64,000 bases of DNA, taken from Aquipluma nitroreducens (lineage in GTDB: Bacteria > Bacteroidota > Bacteroidia > Bacteroidales > Prolixibacteraceae). Made by a program: the position numbers and the translations under genes. Shown here one piece after another: positions 32,552 to 41,872 of the stretch. Location of the stretch: contig NZ_AP018694.1 in assembly GCF_009689585.1 (NCBI RefSeq), positions 496,001-560,000 on the forward strand. Direction: 5' to 3'. The notes beneath the pieces are model-generated. The model saw nothing but the letters and a program-made list of their open reading frames with translations, had not been told where the DNA came from and did no database searches. Position 1 is the stretch's first letter. The number at the start of each line of letters is the position of its first letter.

Positions 32552-35500
32552 TTAAAATCCTAATTCTAATCCAATCATAACCGTTTTAGGATTTGGAACT
32601 AATCCAACATCAATCCCTCTGTTCAGGTTATAGCTATTCGCGTTACCAGGATCGTATGATGATATTTCAGGATCGTAACCTTTTTTATATTTGGTGAATG
32701 TAAGCAGGTTTTGTCCTGATAGGTAAACTTTTAAGTTTGATCCCGGATCAAGTTTGATTCGGCGAAGGATGTTTGCCGGAAGCGTATATCCAACCGAGAT
32801 GTTGCGCATTTTCAGATAAGAGCCATCGCAAACATAGCGGTCGGAAGTCCTCATATTGTTGTTCGGGTCACCACTGATTGCCCTTGGCATATTCGTGTTG
32901 GTGTTTGTCGTGGTCCAGCGGTTCAATACTGCGGAGGAATGGTTTTCGGTAATCCTCATTCCTTCCAGATACCAGGTGTAATAGGCACTATAAATATCAA
33001 CATCTTGTACACCTGAGAAACTGGTCGAGAAATCGAAGTTCTTGTAAGAAAGATCAATAGCGAAACCATACGAATACTTAGGGATAGGGTTGCCTATGTA
33101 TGTGCGATCCTTGGTATCTACATAGCCATTTCCGTCCAGATCTTTAAACCGGATATCGCCAGCTGCGGTCAGATTACTTTGATAATAGTTGATGCTCCCT
33201 TTTGAGAGGGAAACTGCATTGGCATTGTCAGTATCAATTTCAGACTTGCCGGCATAAACTTTATCAACTTTATATCCATAAAAAGAACCAATCGGGTGGC
33301 CAATATCTGTAAGGGTAATGGCCGCTTGTCCTTGATAGGTAGTGCCTTGGATGGCAACCCCATCACCAAGTCCGGTAACTTTGTTGGTCACATAGCTAAG
33401 GTTTGCCGAAATGTTGTATTTAACTTCTCCGATATTTCCGGCATAGCTTGTTGCAAATTCAATCCCCTTGTTGGTGGCTGATGCCGCATTGGCAACACGG
33501 CTACCGCCAGATCCGCCTCCGGCTAGACCCAATCCCATTGATGGCGAAGTTGGTACGGTTACCAAAATATCATCGGTGGTTTTGTCGAAATAATCAACGG
33601 TGAGAGATAGCCTGTTTTTAAAGAAGCCCATATCCAACCCAATGTTTTTTGTTGTGGCTTCTTCCCACCTGATGTCGGGAGAGGCCAGCGCTTTGATAGT
33701 TGTGCCAGTCAGCCATGTCTCAGAAGTGGATGTCCCGACAGGATAGGCAACCCCTTGATTATGGGTATAAGAAGTGTATTGAAAGGAGCCAATGTTTGAA
33801 TTCCCGTTTTTGCCCCAGCCCAAACGAAGTTTTAAATTGTTGAATGCGGGAAGGTTGTCTTTTACGAACTTTTCTTCAGTCATTTTCCAGGCTACCGATA
33901 AGGCTGGGAATTTACCCCAACGGTTGCTTGGGGCAAAACTTGCAGAGGCATCAGCCCTGACAATGGCCGTCAATAAATACTTGTTTAAAAAGCTGTAGTT
34001 TAACCTGGAAAAATAGGACAAGCCAGCCGATTCGCCTACACTTTCGGATGATACGGTTGATGTACCGGCAAGCTTAACGTTGGTTAATTCCTCATTAGGG
34101 TAATTTTGTGCATATATGGAAGCACTTCTGCTTTTTCCCCAACGCGATATGGACATACCTCCAAGTAACGTAATATTGTGTTTGCCAATACTTCTGACAT
34201 ATGTTAATGTTTGTTCCAACATGGGATTTATTCCCCACGAATATGTTTCGGTATATTGATTTGAATAGGTTAGGTTTCCATTTTCATATTTCTTCTGGAA
34301 AGTGCCGGTATGACCATAGCTAGTATTGATACCCAAACTAGTGTAATAAGTCAAACCTTTCATTAATTCGACCGAACCATAGATATTCCCAAACACCATT
34401 AGGTTCTTGTTAGTGTTGTCGTTATAAGCCACGGCTGTGATAGGATTTCCCGCATTGTTGTTGTCGTTTACATTGTTGCAATTACCATATCCCCACCAAT
34501 TGTTGCTATCGTAAACCGGGACGTAAGGCGGCATGATCAGGGCGCTAGTAATCGACCCGACATTTTCGTCGCGGTTGACATACGAAAAGTTTATATTCTC
34601 CCCGATCTTGATTCTTTTGCCGATCTTGAAGTCGGAGGCCAGGCGCATGGTGTATCGCGCAAAATCTCCCCCATAAACAATTGGTTCAGAACTTGAATAT
34701 CCTAACGAGAAGAAAACATTGGAAGTCTCGCTTCCACCTCGTATGCTAAAATCAGCTTCGTAAAGGCTGGCGTTCTTAAATAATTCGTCCTGCCAATCTG
34801 TTCGGGTTACCCTCGAATAATCGTAATTCAAAACAGTTGACCCAACAATTGATGTCAGACTACTTGTAGGGTAGGCTGCTGTTTGTTGTTCAACCAACAA
34901 ATCAACATAGTCGCTTGCGTTAAGCAAATCCAATTTCCGGGGAGTGGAGGCAACGCCATATTGGGCTTTGAAATTGACTTTTGGTTTTCCGGCAACACCC
35001 CGTTTGGTTGTAATCAAAATAACGCCATTTGCTCCATTAGCCCCATAAATTGCAGCAGCAGAGGCATCCTTCAGTATTTCGATATGCTCGATATCCGAAG
35101 GATTGATCATCGACAAAGTATTGAAGTTCGTTCCGCTGCCATTAGTAAACTGAACCCCATCAATGACATATAGAGGCTCTGAGTTGTTGATGGTGCTAAC
35201 GCCTCTGATTTTGATTGACACACCTGCACCCGGCATTCCGCTGGCCGAAGTGATGTCGACGCCAGCGACCCGTCCCTGTATCATGTTGTTGACACTTAGT
35301 GAAGCTGACCTAGGTAAGTCTTTCGTATTCAATGAAGATATTGAGGCGGTGAGATCGCTTTTCTTTTGTGCTCCATAACCAACTACGACAACCTCGTCAA
35401 CACCAATTGTTTCTTCCTGCAAAACTATATTTATTGTTGTCTGGGCTTCAACTTTTACCTCTTGCAGACTCATCCCCACAAACGAAAACTGTAAAGTTGC

Positions 35501-36034
35501 ATTTTCTGGAATTTTAGAAATCGAATATATCCCGTTACTATCAGTAATTGTTCCATTAGTTGTGCCTTTTACAACCACAGAAACGCCTGGCAGAGATGCT
35601 CCCGAGGAGTCTGTCACTTTACCGGAAATAGATTTTTGTTGCTGGTTAACAGATGATATTTCATCATTTTTTGAAAGGGCAATTAAACGGCCGTCGATCT
35701 TGTAGGAGATGTCGGTTCCTTTAAGAATGTCTTCCAAAATCTCAGGCACTAATTTATTTGTAGCCTCAATATCTACGGTCCTCTTAACATCAATAACTAA
35801 GACACTATACATGAAGTAATAGTCGGTCTTGTCTTCAATTAACTGCAAGGCATTCTCAACACTTATGTTCTTTTGATTAATACTTAACTTTACATTTTGT
35901 GAGAAAGTGCCTATCGCGAATGATTGCAACACGCAAAACAAACATATCGAAAAGGTTAGTCTCATGATAAATAACATTTTATGTTTCCATACCCGCGAGA
36001 GTATAGAAACCATTGAACAATGATTTTTTTTCAT
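32552..36034 (-). CDS. SusC-family TonB-dependent transporter with STN domain
   Basis: The 1160-residue outer-membrane transporter has a signal segment. An STN domain for sigma/anti-sigma signalling follows (about 50-125; SVENALQLIEDKTDYYFMYS), then a carboxypeptidase-regulatory-like domain (ISGKVTDSSGASLPGVSVVV near 140). The plug follows (SVNNMIQGRVAGVDITSA, then IRGVSTINNSEPLYVIDGV) and a beta barrel to the end (TKYKKGYDPEISSYDP). The STN domain links it to the FecR/ECF pair just upstream. It is complete, with no frameshift. Confidence 0.95.
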   Translation of the reverse strand: MKKNHCSMVSILSRVWKHKMLFIMRLTFSICLFCVLQSFAIGTFSQNVKLSINQKNISVENALQLIEDKTDYYFMYSVLVIDVKRTVDIEATNKLVPEILEDILKGTDISYKIDGRLIALSKNDEISSVNQQQKSISGKVTDSSGASLPGVSVVVKGTTNGTITDSNGIYSISKIPENATLQFSFVGMSLQEVKVEAQTTINIVLQEETIGVDEVVVVGYGAQKKSDLTASISSLNTKDLPRSASLSVNNMIQGRVAGVDITSASGMPGAGVSIKIRGVSTINNSEPLYVIDGVQFTNGSGTNFNTLSMINPSDIEHIEILKDASAAAIYGANGANGVILITTKRGVAGKPKVNFKAQYGVASTPRKLDLLNASDYVDLLVEQQTAAYPTSSLTSIVGSTVLNYDYSRVTRTDWQDELFKNASLYEADFSIRGGSETSNVFFSLGYSSSEPIVYGGDFARYTMRLASDFKIGKRIKIGENINFSYVNRDENVGSITSALIMPPYVPVYDSNNWWGYGNCNNVNDNNNAGNPITAVAYNDNTNKNLMVFGNIYGSVELMKGLTYYTSLGINTSYGHTGTFQKKYENGNLTYSNQYTETYSWGINPMLEQTLTYVRSIGKHNITLLGGMSISRWGKSRSASIYAQNYPNEELTNVKLAGTSTVSSESVGESAGLSYFSRLNYSFLNKYLLTAIVRADASASFAPSNRWGKFPALSVAWKMTEEKFVKDNLPAFNNLKLRLGWGKNGNSNIGSFQYTSYTHNQGVAYPVGTSTSETWLTGTTIKALASPDIRWEEATTKNIGLDMGFFKNRLSLTVDYFDKTTDDILVTVPTSPSMGLGLAGGGSGGSRVANAASATNKGIEFATSYAGNIGEVKYNISANLSYVTNKVTGLGDGVAIQGTTYQGQAAITLTDIGHPIGSFYGYKVDKVYAGKSEIDTDNANAVSLSKGSINYYQSNLTAAGDIRFKDLDGNGYVDTKDRTYIGNPIPKYSYGFAIDLSYKNFDFSTSFSGVQDVDIYSAYYTWYLEGMRITENHSSAVLNRWTTTNTNTNMPRAISGDPNNNMRTSDRYVCDGSYLKMRNISVGYTLPANILRRIKLDPGSNLKVYLSGQNLLTFTKYKKGYDPEISSYDPGNANSYNLNRGIDVGLVPNPKTVMIGLELGF

Positions 36035-36072
36035 AGTTTTGTAATGATTTGAATTTATGATTCGGATTATTT

Positions 36073-36143
36073 ATGCCTTTAGCTGACTGCAAATTAGAAA
36101 AGGCATGAATTTCAAGAAGGGAGATGTTTACATCTCCTTTTTT
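36073..36143 (+). terminator. Plus-strand terminator-like hairpin upstream of susC
   Basis: GGAGATG (36120-36126) pairs with CATCTCC (36131-36137) around TTTA and is followed by TTTTTT on the plus strand, opposite to the susC direction. A second inverted repeat, ATGCCTTT/AAAGGCAT, lies at 36073-36080 and 36099-36106. A terminator on this strand would end an RNA antisense to the susC leader; alternatively both hairpins are part of the leader. Confidence 0.55.
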
Positions 36144-36179
36144 AGGGTTATTTCATAGGCTTATACTTTTAGTTAAGTT

Positions 36180-37199
36180 TTATTTCATTTTTTCTACAAC
36201 AAGTTTTGTCACTCCGTCTGCCTTGTATATTGAATATTTAAAAGGAGTTGAATATTTCAGGAGATCGACAATCTGATCTAGGTTTTCATTTTTTATGGTT
36301 GCTGTAAAAAGAAAATTCGAGATTTCTCGGTCATTAACTTCTATGGAAATGTTATACCATTTCCCCAATTTTTTTAGCACTTCTTCAAAACGATCATTGT
36401 GAAACAGAAGAGTTCCGTTGATCCATGAAATATATTTGTCAACATCAACATAGCTAATCAGAAATTCCGGTTCTCCTTTTTTGTAAGTCATCAATTGTCC
36501 AGGAGCCAAATGGACGAAATCATTATCCGGATTGTATTTTCCTTTAAACAGATCGACCTTCCCGGTTTTTAGAACAACATTAACACGATCTTCATCGCCG
36601 TAATTCATCACATTAAAGCTTGTCCCAACCACTTTTAACCCAACTTCGCCAAGATTTAGAATAAAAGGGTGCAATGAATCCTTGGCAACATTTAAAAAAG
36701 CTTCACCGGTAATTTCTACATTCCTGGTTTTGTTCTCTGAAAAATTTGATGGATATGTAATTGTACTTCCTGACATTAACCAAACAGCGGTGCCATCCGG
36801 CAAAGTCATTTTTCTTATCTTTTCGTTCGATAAGGATTCTTTGAGATATACCACCTTCTTATTATCCTTCTGCGGGTTCAGTACCGTGAAATATATTGTC
36901 GGAATTAAAAGCCCGAGTATAAAAATGGCTGCTACTTTCCTGAATCTGATAAGGAGTTGCTTCCTACTTGATAACTGTTTATCTTCAATCTTGGTCTTAA
37001 TTCTTGAGAACAGAATAGTAGAATCTATATTTTCAGTTGTTTGAAATTTATTGGTTAACCACTTTTCATTTAGAAGTTTCTCAAACTCCATATTGCCTTT
37101 TTCGCTATTCAACCAAACAAAGAGGTTCTTTAATTCCTGATCGGTAATACTGCCATTGAGGAAGTTTTGCAGCAGTTGTATTTTATTGTCAGTTTGCAT
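36180..37199 (-). CDS. FecR-family anti-sigma factor
   Basis: The 339-residue protein has a cytoplasmic N-terminal region (about 1-85, QNFLNGSITDQELKNLFVWL) and one membrane helix (AAIFILGLLIPTIYFTVL near 90-108). A periplasmic FecR domain follows (KMTLPDGTAVWLMSGSTITY, GEAFLNVAKDSLHPFIL, VGTSFNVMNYGDEDRV), then the C-terminal DUF4974 domain contacting the SusC STN domain. It holds and releases the ECF sigma encoded just before it. It lies between sigma and susC. Confidence 0.93.
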   Translation of the reverse strand: MQTDNKIQLLQNFLNGSITDQELKNLFVWLNSEKGNMEFEKLLNEKWLTNKFQTTENIDSTILFSRIKTKIEDKQLSSRKQLLIRFRKVAAIFILGLLIPTIYFTVLNPQKDNKKVVYLKESLSNEKIRKMTLPDGTAVWLMSGSTITYPSNFSENKTRNVEITGEAFLNVAKDSLHPFILNLGEVGLKVVGTSFNVMNYGDEDRVNVVLKTGKVDLFKGKYNPDNDFVHLAPGQLMTYKKGEPEFLISYVDVDKYISWINGTLLFHNDRFEEVLKKLGKWYNISIEVNDREISNFLFTATIKNENLDQIVDLLKYSTPFKYSIYKADGVTKLVVEKMK

Positions 37200-37287
37200 A
37201 AATAGGTTTTAAAGTCATGAGTAATACACATGAACATCAAAAAACTATTATCCGGTATTAAAATATTTTCAAAAAAAGTGAGAAAAT

Positions 37288-37863
37288 TTATAAAAAGAGA
37301 ATGTTGATCATCAGAATGCTAAACTTTTGAAATTCTTCCTTTAAGAATTTGTTTGCCTTAAGCAATTGACTGTCAACCGTAATAATCGAAATCCCTAATT
37401 TGTCAGCAATTTCTTGCCGGGAAAGTCCCTCTACTTTTTGCAAAAGAAAAATCTCTTTTCTTTTGGGAGGTAATCCATTCACTATTGTTTCAATAATGCT
37501 TTGTGTTTCCTGAAAGAGGATATATTGATCCGCTGAACTCTCTGAAAGTTCAGTAAATAATCCGAAATGTTTTTCAAAGACCGCGCGGTTCACTTTTTTC
37601 CGGTTATAATTTAGAAAAGCGTTTTTCGCAATTCTGAAAAGCAAAGATTCGAAAGGGTAATTCTCCCAAAAAAATTCACGGCTTTCCCAAATTTTCAAAA
37701 ATGTTTCCTGAACAATTTCTTCAGCATCTTCTTTCGACTTTAACAACCCGAACAAGAAGTAATACAGTCGCTTGTGATACAAATTAAAAAGCGACTCAAA
37801 AGCCTGGGCATCTCCCTTCTTAAATGCTTTAATGAGTTGTATTTCAGAAATTTGCGAGTCCAA
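37288..37863 (-). CDS. ECF-type RNA polymerase sigma factor
   Basis: The 191-residue protein has sigma region 2 (AFESLFNLYHKRLYYFLFG, then DAEEIVQETFLKIWESREF) and region 4 (LPPKRKEIFLLQKVEGLSRQ, then IADKLGISIITVDSQLLKA). It belongs to the sigma/FecR/SusC trans-envelope circuit that turns on glycan loci when substrate is bound. It is first in the operon, and the integrase stump ends 145 nt before its start. Confidence 0.94.
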   Translation of the reverse strand: MDSQISEIQLIKAFKKGDAQAFESLFNLYHKRLYYFLFGLLKSKEDAEEIVQETFLKIWESREFFWENYPFESLLFRIAKNAFLNYNRKKVNRAVFEKHFGLFTELSESSADQYILFQETQSIIETIVNGLPPKRKEIFLLQKVEGLSRQEIADKLGISIITVDSQLLKANKFLKEEFQKFSILMINILFL

Positions 37864-38008
37864 CTTTTCTAAAAATAAATATATGATGTTGCAAATATGG
37901 TTTATAATTGTCAGATTTTACTACCCAGACAATTTTTCGGATGCAAATGATATCTAAATATGACGCTTTACTGAAAGAACAAATAAAATGTTGTTTCAAA
38001 TATGTTAT

Positions 38009-38430
38009 TTAATTCGCACTCTCGATTAATTTGGGTTTCAGATTTTCCATGTCCTTTGATATCTTCGTATCTACAATTCTTGCATAGATTTGAGTCGTTT
38101 TTAATGAGGTATGTCCCAGCATCTTTGAAACGGTCTCAATAGAAACGCCGTTTGATAAGGTTATTGATGTTGCAAAAGTGTGACGGGCCACATGCATGGT
38201 TAAGTTTTTTCGGATGCCGCAAATGTCAGCAAGTTCTTTCAGGTAACAGTTCATCTTTTGTTTGGAATGAACTGGAAGTAGCCCGTTTGAAGAATTTGCC
38301 AACGGATGGTTCTCGTATTTATTCAATATCTCCTGAGCAACTGGAAGGATTGGAATCCGGCACCTCAATTCTGTTTTGGTCCGGTCAATAATAATCCAAT
38401 TACTGCCATCGTTTCCTTTTTGAATATGAT
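38009..38430 (-). pseudogene. Integrase C-terminal stump (tyrosine recombinase)
   Basis: About 138 residues of a tyrosine recombinase catalytic domain remain, from NHIQKGNDGSNWIIIDRTKT to the end. The HxxR box (MHVARHTFAT), LGHTSLKTTQ and nucleophile Tyr (IYARIVD) are present. Nearly the same sequence occurs at the end of the intact integrase at 54130-55371. The N-terminal two thirds are missing: at about 38430 the sequence switches to rteC. It is the likely integrase of the left element, truncated by recombination. The open frame upstream of the join reads out-of-frame rteC DNA. Confidence 0.9.
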
Positions 38431-38434
38431 TTGG

Positions 38435-38955
38435 ATGTAATCGATCAACATTTCGTTGGCCATGATCATTGAAAAGGTATGGTCGTGCCATGTGAAAAAA
38501 TCCTTGTCCATTAAATGATGGCTGCCGCGGAGTTCAAGTGGTATTTCAGTCGTGCCTCGGACAAAGTACTTTTCATCCAAGTGCTTGAATCCACATTTGA
38601 AGTACTGGAGTTTTACTTGGTGTTCTTCCATATACTCATTGATTTTGTAGAGCCTTTTCTGAAAGTACCTCCTGATAACTGATGAGTCGGCTTTCTGACG
38701 TTTACTTTCCAGATCAAGGACCGCCTGATGGTATAATAATTTACTATAAACGGCCGGTTTAATTTTCTTGAAAAAGTAGATTTCAGACTTTTGATCGGGA
38801 AAGCCTTCACTGATCACAAGTTTGCGCATACGGTCTAATGCAACCTTGCATTGACCGATGGCATATTCCATCTGTCCCGGAATATTTTCCGATACTTCTT
38901 TTATCCAGGATAGTTCATTATCCAAGTCCAGGATGATTTCACAAAATGTTTCCAT
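38435..38955 (-). pseudogene. rteC: Truncated rteC, copy 2
   Basis: The first about 172 residues match the RteC at 27781-28629 almost position by position, from CEIILDLDNELSWIKEVSEN to FFTWHDHTFSMIMANEMLID. The sequence then breaks at about 38435 and runs into integrase DNA in another frame, which adds a spurious tail to a stop at 38365. The C-terminal winged-helix-like third is lost, so it should not work as a regulator. The leader is kept. It marks the left end of what remains of a second element. Confidence 0.9.
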
Positions 38956-38967
38956 AGCTAAAATTTA

Positions 38968-39039
38968 AACTGTTAATGTTTGGGTCTTAAATAAAGACCG
39001 GTAATATCTTGAATCCATCCTCCAGATTCTATAACAGTT
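38968..39039 (-). promoter_or_regulatory. Leader of truncated rteC, with covarying hairpin
   Basis: AACTGTTA 38968-38975 and TAACAGTT 39032-39039 match the arms found before the intact rteC. The hairpin GGTCTT 38983-38988 / AAGACC 38994-38999 has a T-A pair where the other copy has G-C. Confidence 0.65.
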
Positions 39040-39187
39040 CAATCTTTCATTAAACGATTCCGTAATATCTATGTACAGTAAAAAAATCATTTTCCTCAGT
39101 TTAATCCCGGGAGCATCAAAATGCCCCCGGAAAACCTTCCTCTTGTGAAACAGAGGGGGATTCACTTAACTAATCAAACTAAACCTA

Positions 39188-39433
39188 TTATTTAACCACA
39201 TTCTTAATAACTGAGCATTTTTCTCTATTTCTAATTTGAGAACAGACTATATGTTGTTCCCATAATAATCTTTTTCTTTCTTCATTTAAGTCATCAATCC
39301 AATCAACTTTTTCTTGGAATAGAAGAGAATCGATACCTTTCAATGGGCACTTATTTTTTCGCCTTTGATATGGGCATTCATAAGACAAACCGTATAGATT
39401 TATTTCAAAACCAATAAAATAGTATTTAAACAT
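39188..39433 (-). CDS. Small Cys-motif protein (ECPx6CP family), copy 2
   Basis: The 81-residue protein carries ECPYQRRKNKCPLKG near residue 19 and a later Cys in LLWEQHIVCSQIRNR. It shares the ECP-x6-CP spacing and a Leu/Glu/Arg-rich helix with the protein at 27201-27461. It sits about 230 nt upstream of the truncated rteC start. It may be a conserved ICE gene near rteC, or a remnant. No function is known to me. Confidence 0.55.
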   Translation of the reverse strand: MFKYYFIGFEINLYGLSYECPYQRRKNKCPLKGIDSLLFQEKVDWIDDLNEERKRLLWEQHIVCSQIRNREKCSVIKNVVK

Positions 39434-39497
39434 GATATAAAAGTGTTGGTTTTTTCAATTAAAGAGGTTTTATTCAAGATCGGTGAAATATTGTTAG

Positions 39498-41657
39498 CTA
39501 TTTTGCCGGCTTATTTCCCATGATAAATCTTAATGTTCCACCTTGGATAATATCAGAATAGCTAATGGTTGATTTTAAGAACAAAACTCCATTTAATTCA
39601 ACCAACTGCACATAAATGTTGTCTTTTGAAAAATTAACTGCTTCAACCGTGAACGATTTACTGTTTTGCAGTTTGATCCTTGCTTTTGGTAATTGAGGAG
39701 CTCCAAGCACAAATTCGCCGCCGCAGGGATTGACCGGGTAAAAGCCTAGGTTGGTGAAAATATACCAGGCCGACATTTGCCCACAGTCATCGTTTCCGCA
39801 CAAACCGTTTATCTTATCCTGATACTGTGTTTGGCAAATCTCCCTGATGAGTTTCTGCGTTTTCCAAGGCTTTCCGGCCAAAGTGTATAAATAGGCAACG
39901 TGATGACTCGGCTCATTTCCTTGGGCATACTGACCAATCAATCCGGTAACGTCGATCACAAAACCACTGCCTTCTTTCTTGCTTGACATCTCGAAAAGCG
40001 AATCAAGTTTTGCAGTGAAATAATCAGAGCTGCCCATCAAATCGATCAAACCAGGAACATCGTGCTGGATGTGCCAGGTGTATTGCCAGGCGTTTCCTTC
40101 GGTATAATCGCCGCCTGAACTTGAAGCTTGCGAAAGCTCAAATGAGTTAAATGGCTTTCTCCATTGGCCTTTCGAATCTTTTCCCCGCATCAGTTTAGTT
40201 TGCTGGTCGAACAGGTTTTTGTAAAACAACGAACGTTTCAGAAAGTAATTGTAATCGTCGGTTTTGTTAAGCGCTTTGGCAAATTGTGCTGCACAATAGT
40301 CGTCAAACACCGATTCGAGCGTTTTCGATACCGACTCGGTTTTAATCAGGTCGAATGGATAATATCCGTATTTATTATACACCTCCCATTCCGAATTCTG
40401 ATGGTTTTTCGTCAGTGAAGTCTTTACTGCCTGATAGGCTTTCTCGTCATCAAAACCCCGAAATCCTTTCAGGTAAGCATCAACAACTACCGGAACGGCG
40501 TGGTTAGCGATCATGCAATAAGTTTCTTTTCCCCACAAAGCCCAAATGGGTAAAAAGCCCTGCTGATCATACTGATGAAGCATTGAATTCACAAAACCAT
40601 CAACCCGTTCAGGAGCCAAAATGGTATAGAGCGGATGGGCAGCTCTGTAAGTGTCCCACAACGACAAGGTTGAATAAAACGGTGGCTGGTTCACATCTGC
40701 AATGTTGTTGGGCTGAATAAACAAATGGTACATCGAAGTGTAAAAGATGTTCTTTTGTTCCGTAGAACCTTCTATTTGAACACGCGACAATAGTTCGTTC
40801 CATTTTCGTTTGGCCGCTGTACGGATATTTTCAAAATCCCAGTTTTTAATTTCTGCCTGAAGATTCTTATTCGCTCCATCAATTCTGGTAGAAGACAATG
40901 CCACCTTTACAAGTAATGTTTCACCGGGATTCAGGTCGAAACTGAACACGTAACGAGGTGCTTTTTCCTGTTCTTTTAGCTTTGGCAACAAAACTTTTGA
41001 GGTATATGGTTTACTGAATTTGATCACATAATAATAAGTACGGTCGAGCCAAACTTTGGTGCGCGTATAACCCGAAACGGTTGTCGGGTTTTCAAGAATG
41101 ACTTTGGCATCCAAAACATGGTCATACAAATGTTTTTCCGATCCGACTAGGCCGCTCTGAAAATCAACCAATAGTTGTGGCTTTTCTTTTCCCTGAAAAG
41201 TATAACGATGAATGGCAGTATGTTCGGTTGCCGTCATTTCAGCCTTAACATCGAAATCTGAAAGCTGTACTGAATAATAGCCGGGGCTGGCCTTTTCCAG
41301 TTCTTTACGGAACCCACTTTTGTAAGTTTTCCGAACCGGTTCTCCGGTAAACGGAAGCATGAGCAAATCGCCCAGATCGGGACAACCGGTTCCATTCAAT
41401 CTTGTCTGCGAAAAACCGTTGATCGACGAATCTGTCGACTGGTAGCCTGAACAATATGCCCAATTTCCGTTTCCGGTTTCGGGACCCACCTGGATCATCC
41501 CAAAAGGGACACATGCACCCGGGAAACAATGTCCAAACTCGGCTGCACCTACAAAGGGATTGACATAATCTACAGGATGCTTTGATTGTCCTGATGATGC
41601 AAAAACATTCATCAAAACATAGAATAACGTTGAAAAAAATTTAGCTGATTGGTTCAT
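39498..41657 (-). CDS. Exported GH92 alpha-mannosidase
   Basis: The 719-residue protein has a signal peptide and the full GH92 layout: a beta-sandwich N-domain (DYVNPFVGAAEFGHCFPGAC, then GFSQTRLNGTGCPDLGDLL) and an alpha/alpha barrel (TLSLWDTYRAAHPLYTIL, GNAWQYTWHIQHDVPGLI, GNDDCGQMSAWYIFTNLGFY). GH92 enzymes are calcium-dependent exo-mannosidases acting on alpha-mannosides, some on mannose-phosphate links. It is the last gene of the second glycan locus, separated from the rest by an IS remnant. It probably trims mannose from glycans in the periplasm. Confidence 0.94.
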   Translation of the reverse strand: MNQSAKFFSTLFYVLMNVFASSGQSKHPVDYVNPFVGAAEFGHCFPGACVPFGMIQVGPETGNGNWAYCSGYQSTDSSINGFSQTRLNGTGCPDLGDLLMLPFTGEPVRKTYKSGFRKELEKASPGYYSVQLSDFDVKAEMTATEHTAIHRYTFQGKEKPQLLVDFQSGLVGSEKHLYDHVLDAKVILENPTTVSGYTRTKVWLDRTYYYVIKFSKPYTSKVLLPKLKEQEKAPRYVFSFDLNPGETLLVKVALSSTRIDGANKNLQAEIKNWDFENIRTAAKRKWNELLSRVQIEGSTEQKNIFYTSMYHLFIQPNNIADVNQPPFYSTLSLWDTYRAAHPLYTILAPERVDGFVNSMLHQYDQQGFLPIWALWGKETYCMIANHAVPVVVDAYLKGFRGFDDEKAYQAVKTSLTKNHQNSEWEVYNKYGYYPFDLIKTESVSKTLESVFDDYCAAQFAKALNKTDDYNYFLKRSLFYKNLFDQQTKLMRGKDSKGQWRKPFNSFELSQASSSGGDYTEGNAWQYTWHIQHDVPGLIDLMGSSDYFTAKLDSLFEMSSKKEGSGFVIDVTGLIGQYAQGNEPSHHVAYLYTLAGKPWKTQKLIREICQTQYQDKINGLCGNDDCGQMSAWYIFTNLGFYPVNPCGGEFVLGAPQLPKARIKLQNSKSFTVEAVNFSKDNIYVQLVELNGVLFLKSTISYSDIIQGGTLRFIMGNKPAK

Positions 41658-41872
41658 TTCATTTTAATTCTAAACGAGATAATAATAAATGAAAATATTG
41701 ATCATTAATTGGTTAATGGATTTCTCAGACAGCATAAGGGGTTCTCCAATATCTCAAATAAAAAAACTTAGTTTCCTATTTCCCTAACTTGATAATACAC
41801 ATATTAGTTTCTTTTCTTTCAATACATAAACTATTTATCAAATTCACCTTCTCGATTTAGACTCTTGAAATT

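Noticed and set aside
38365-38491. A fused integrase-RteC protein
   Set aside because: The two homologies are in different frames at the join, so no in-frame fusion exists; both are truncated remnants.
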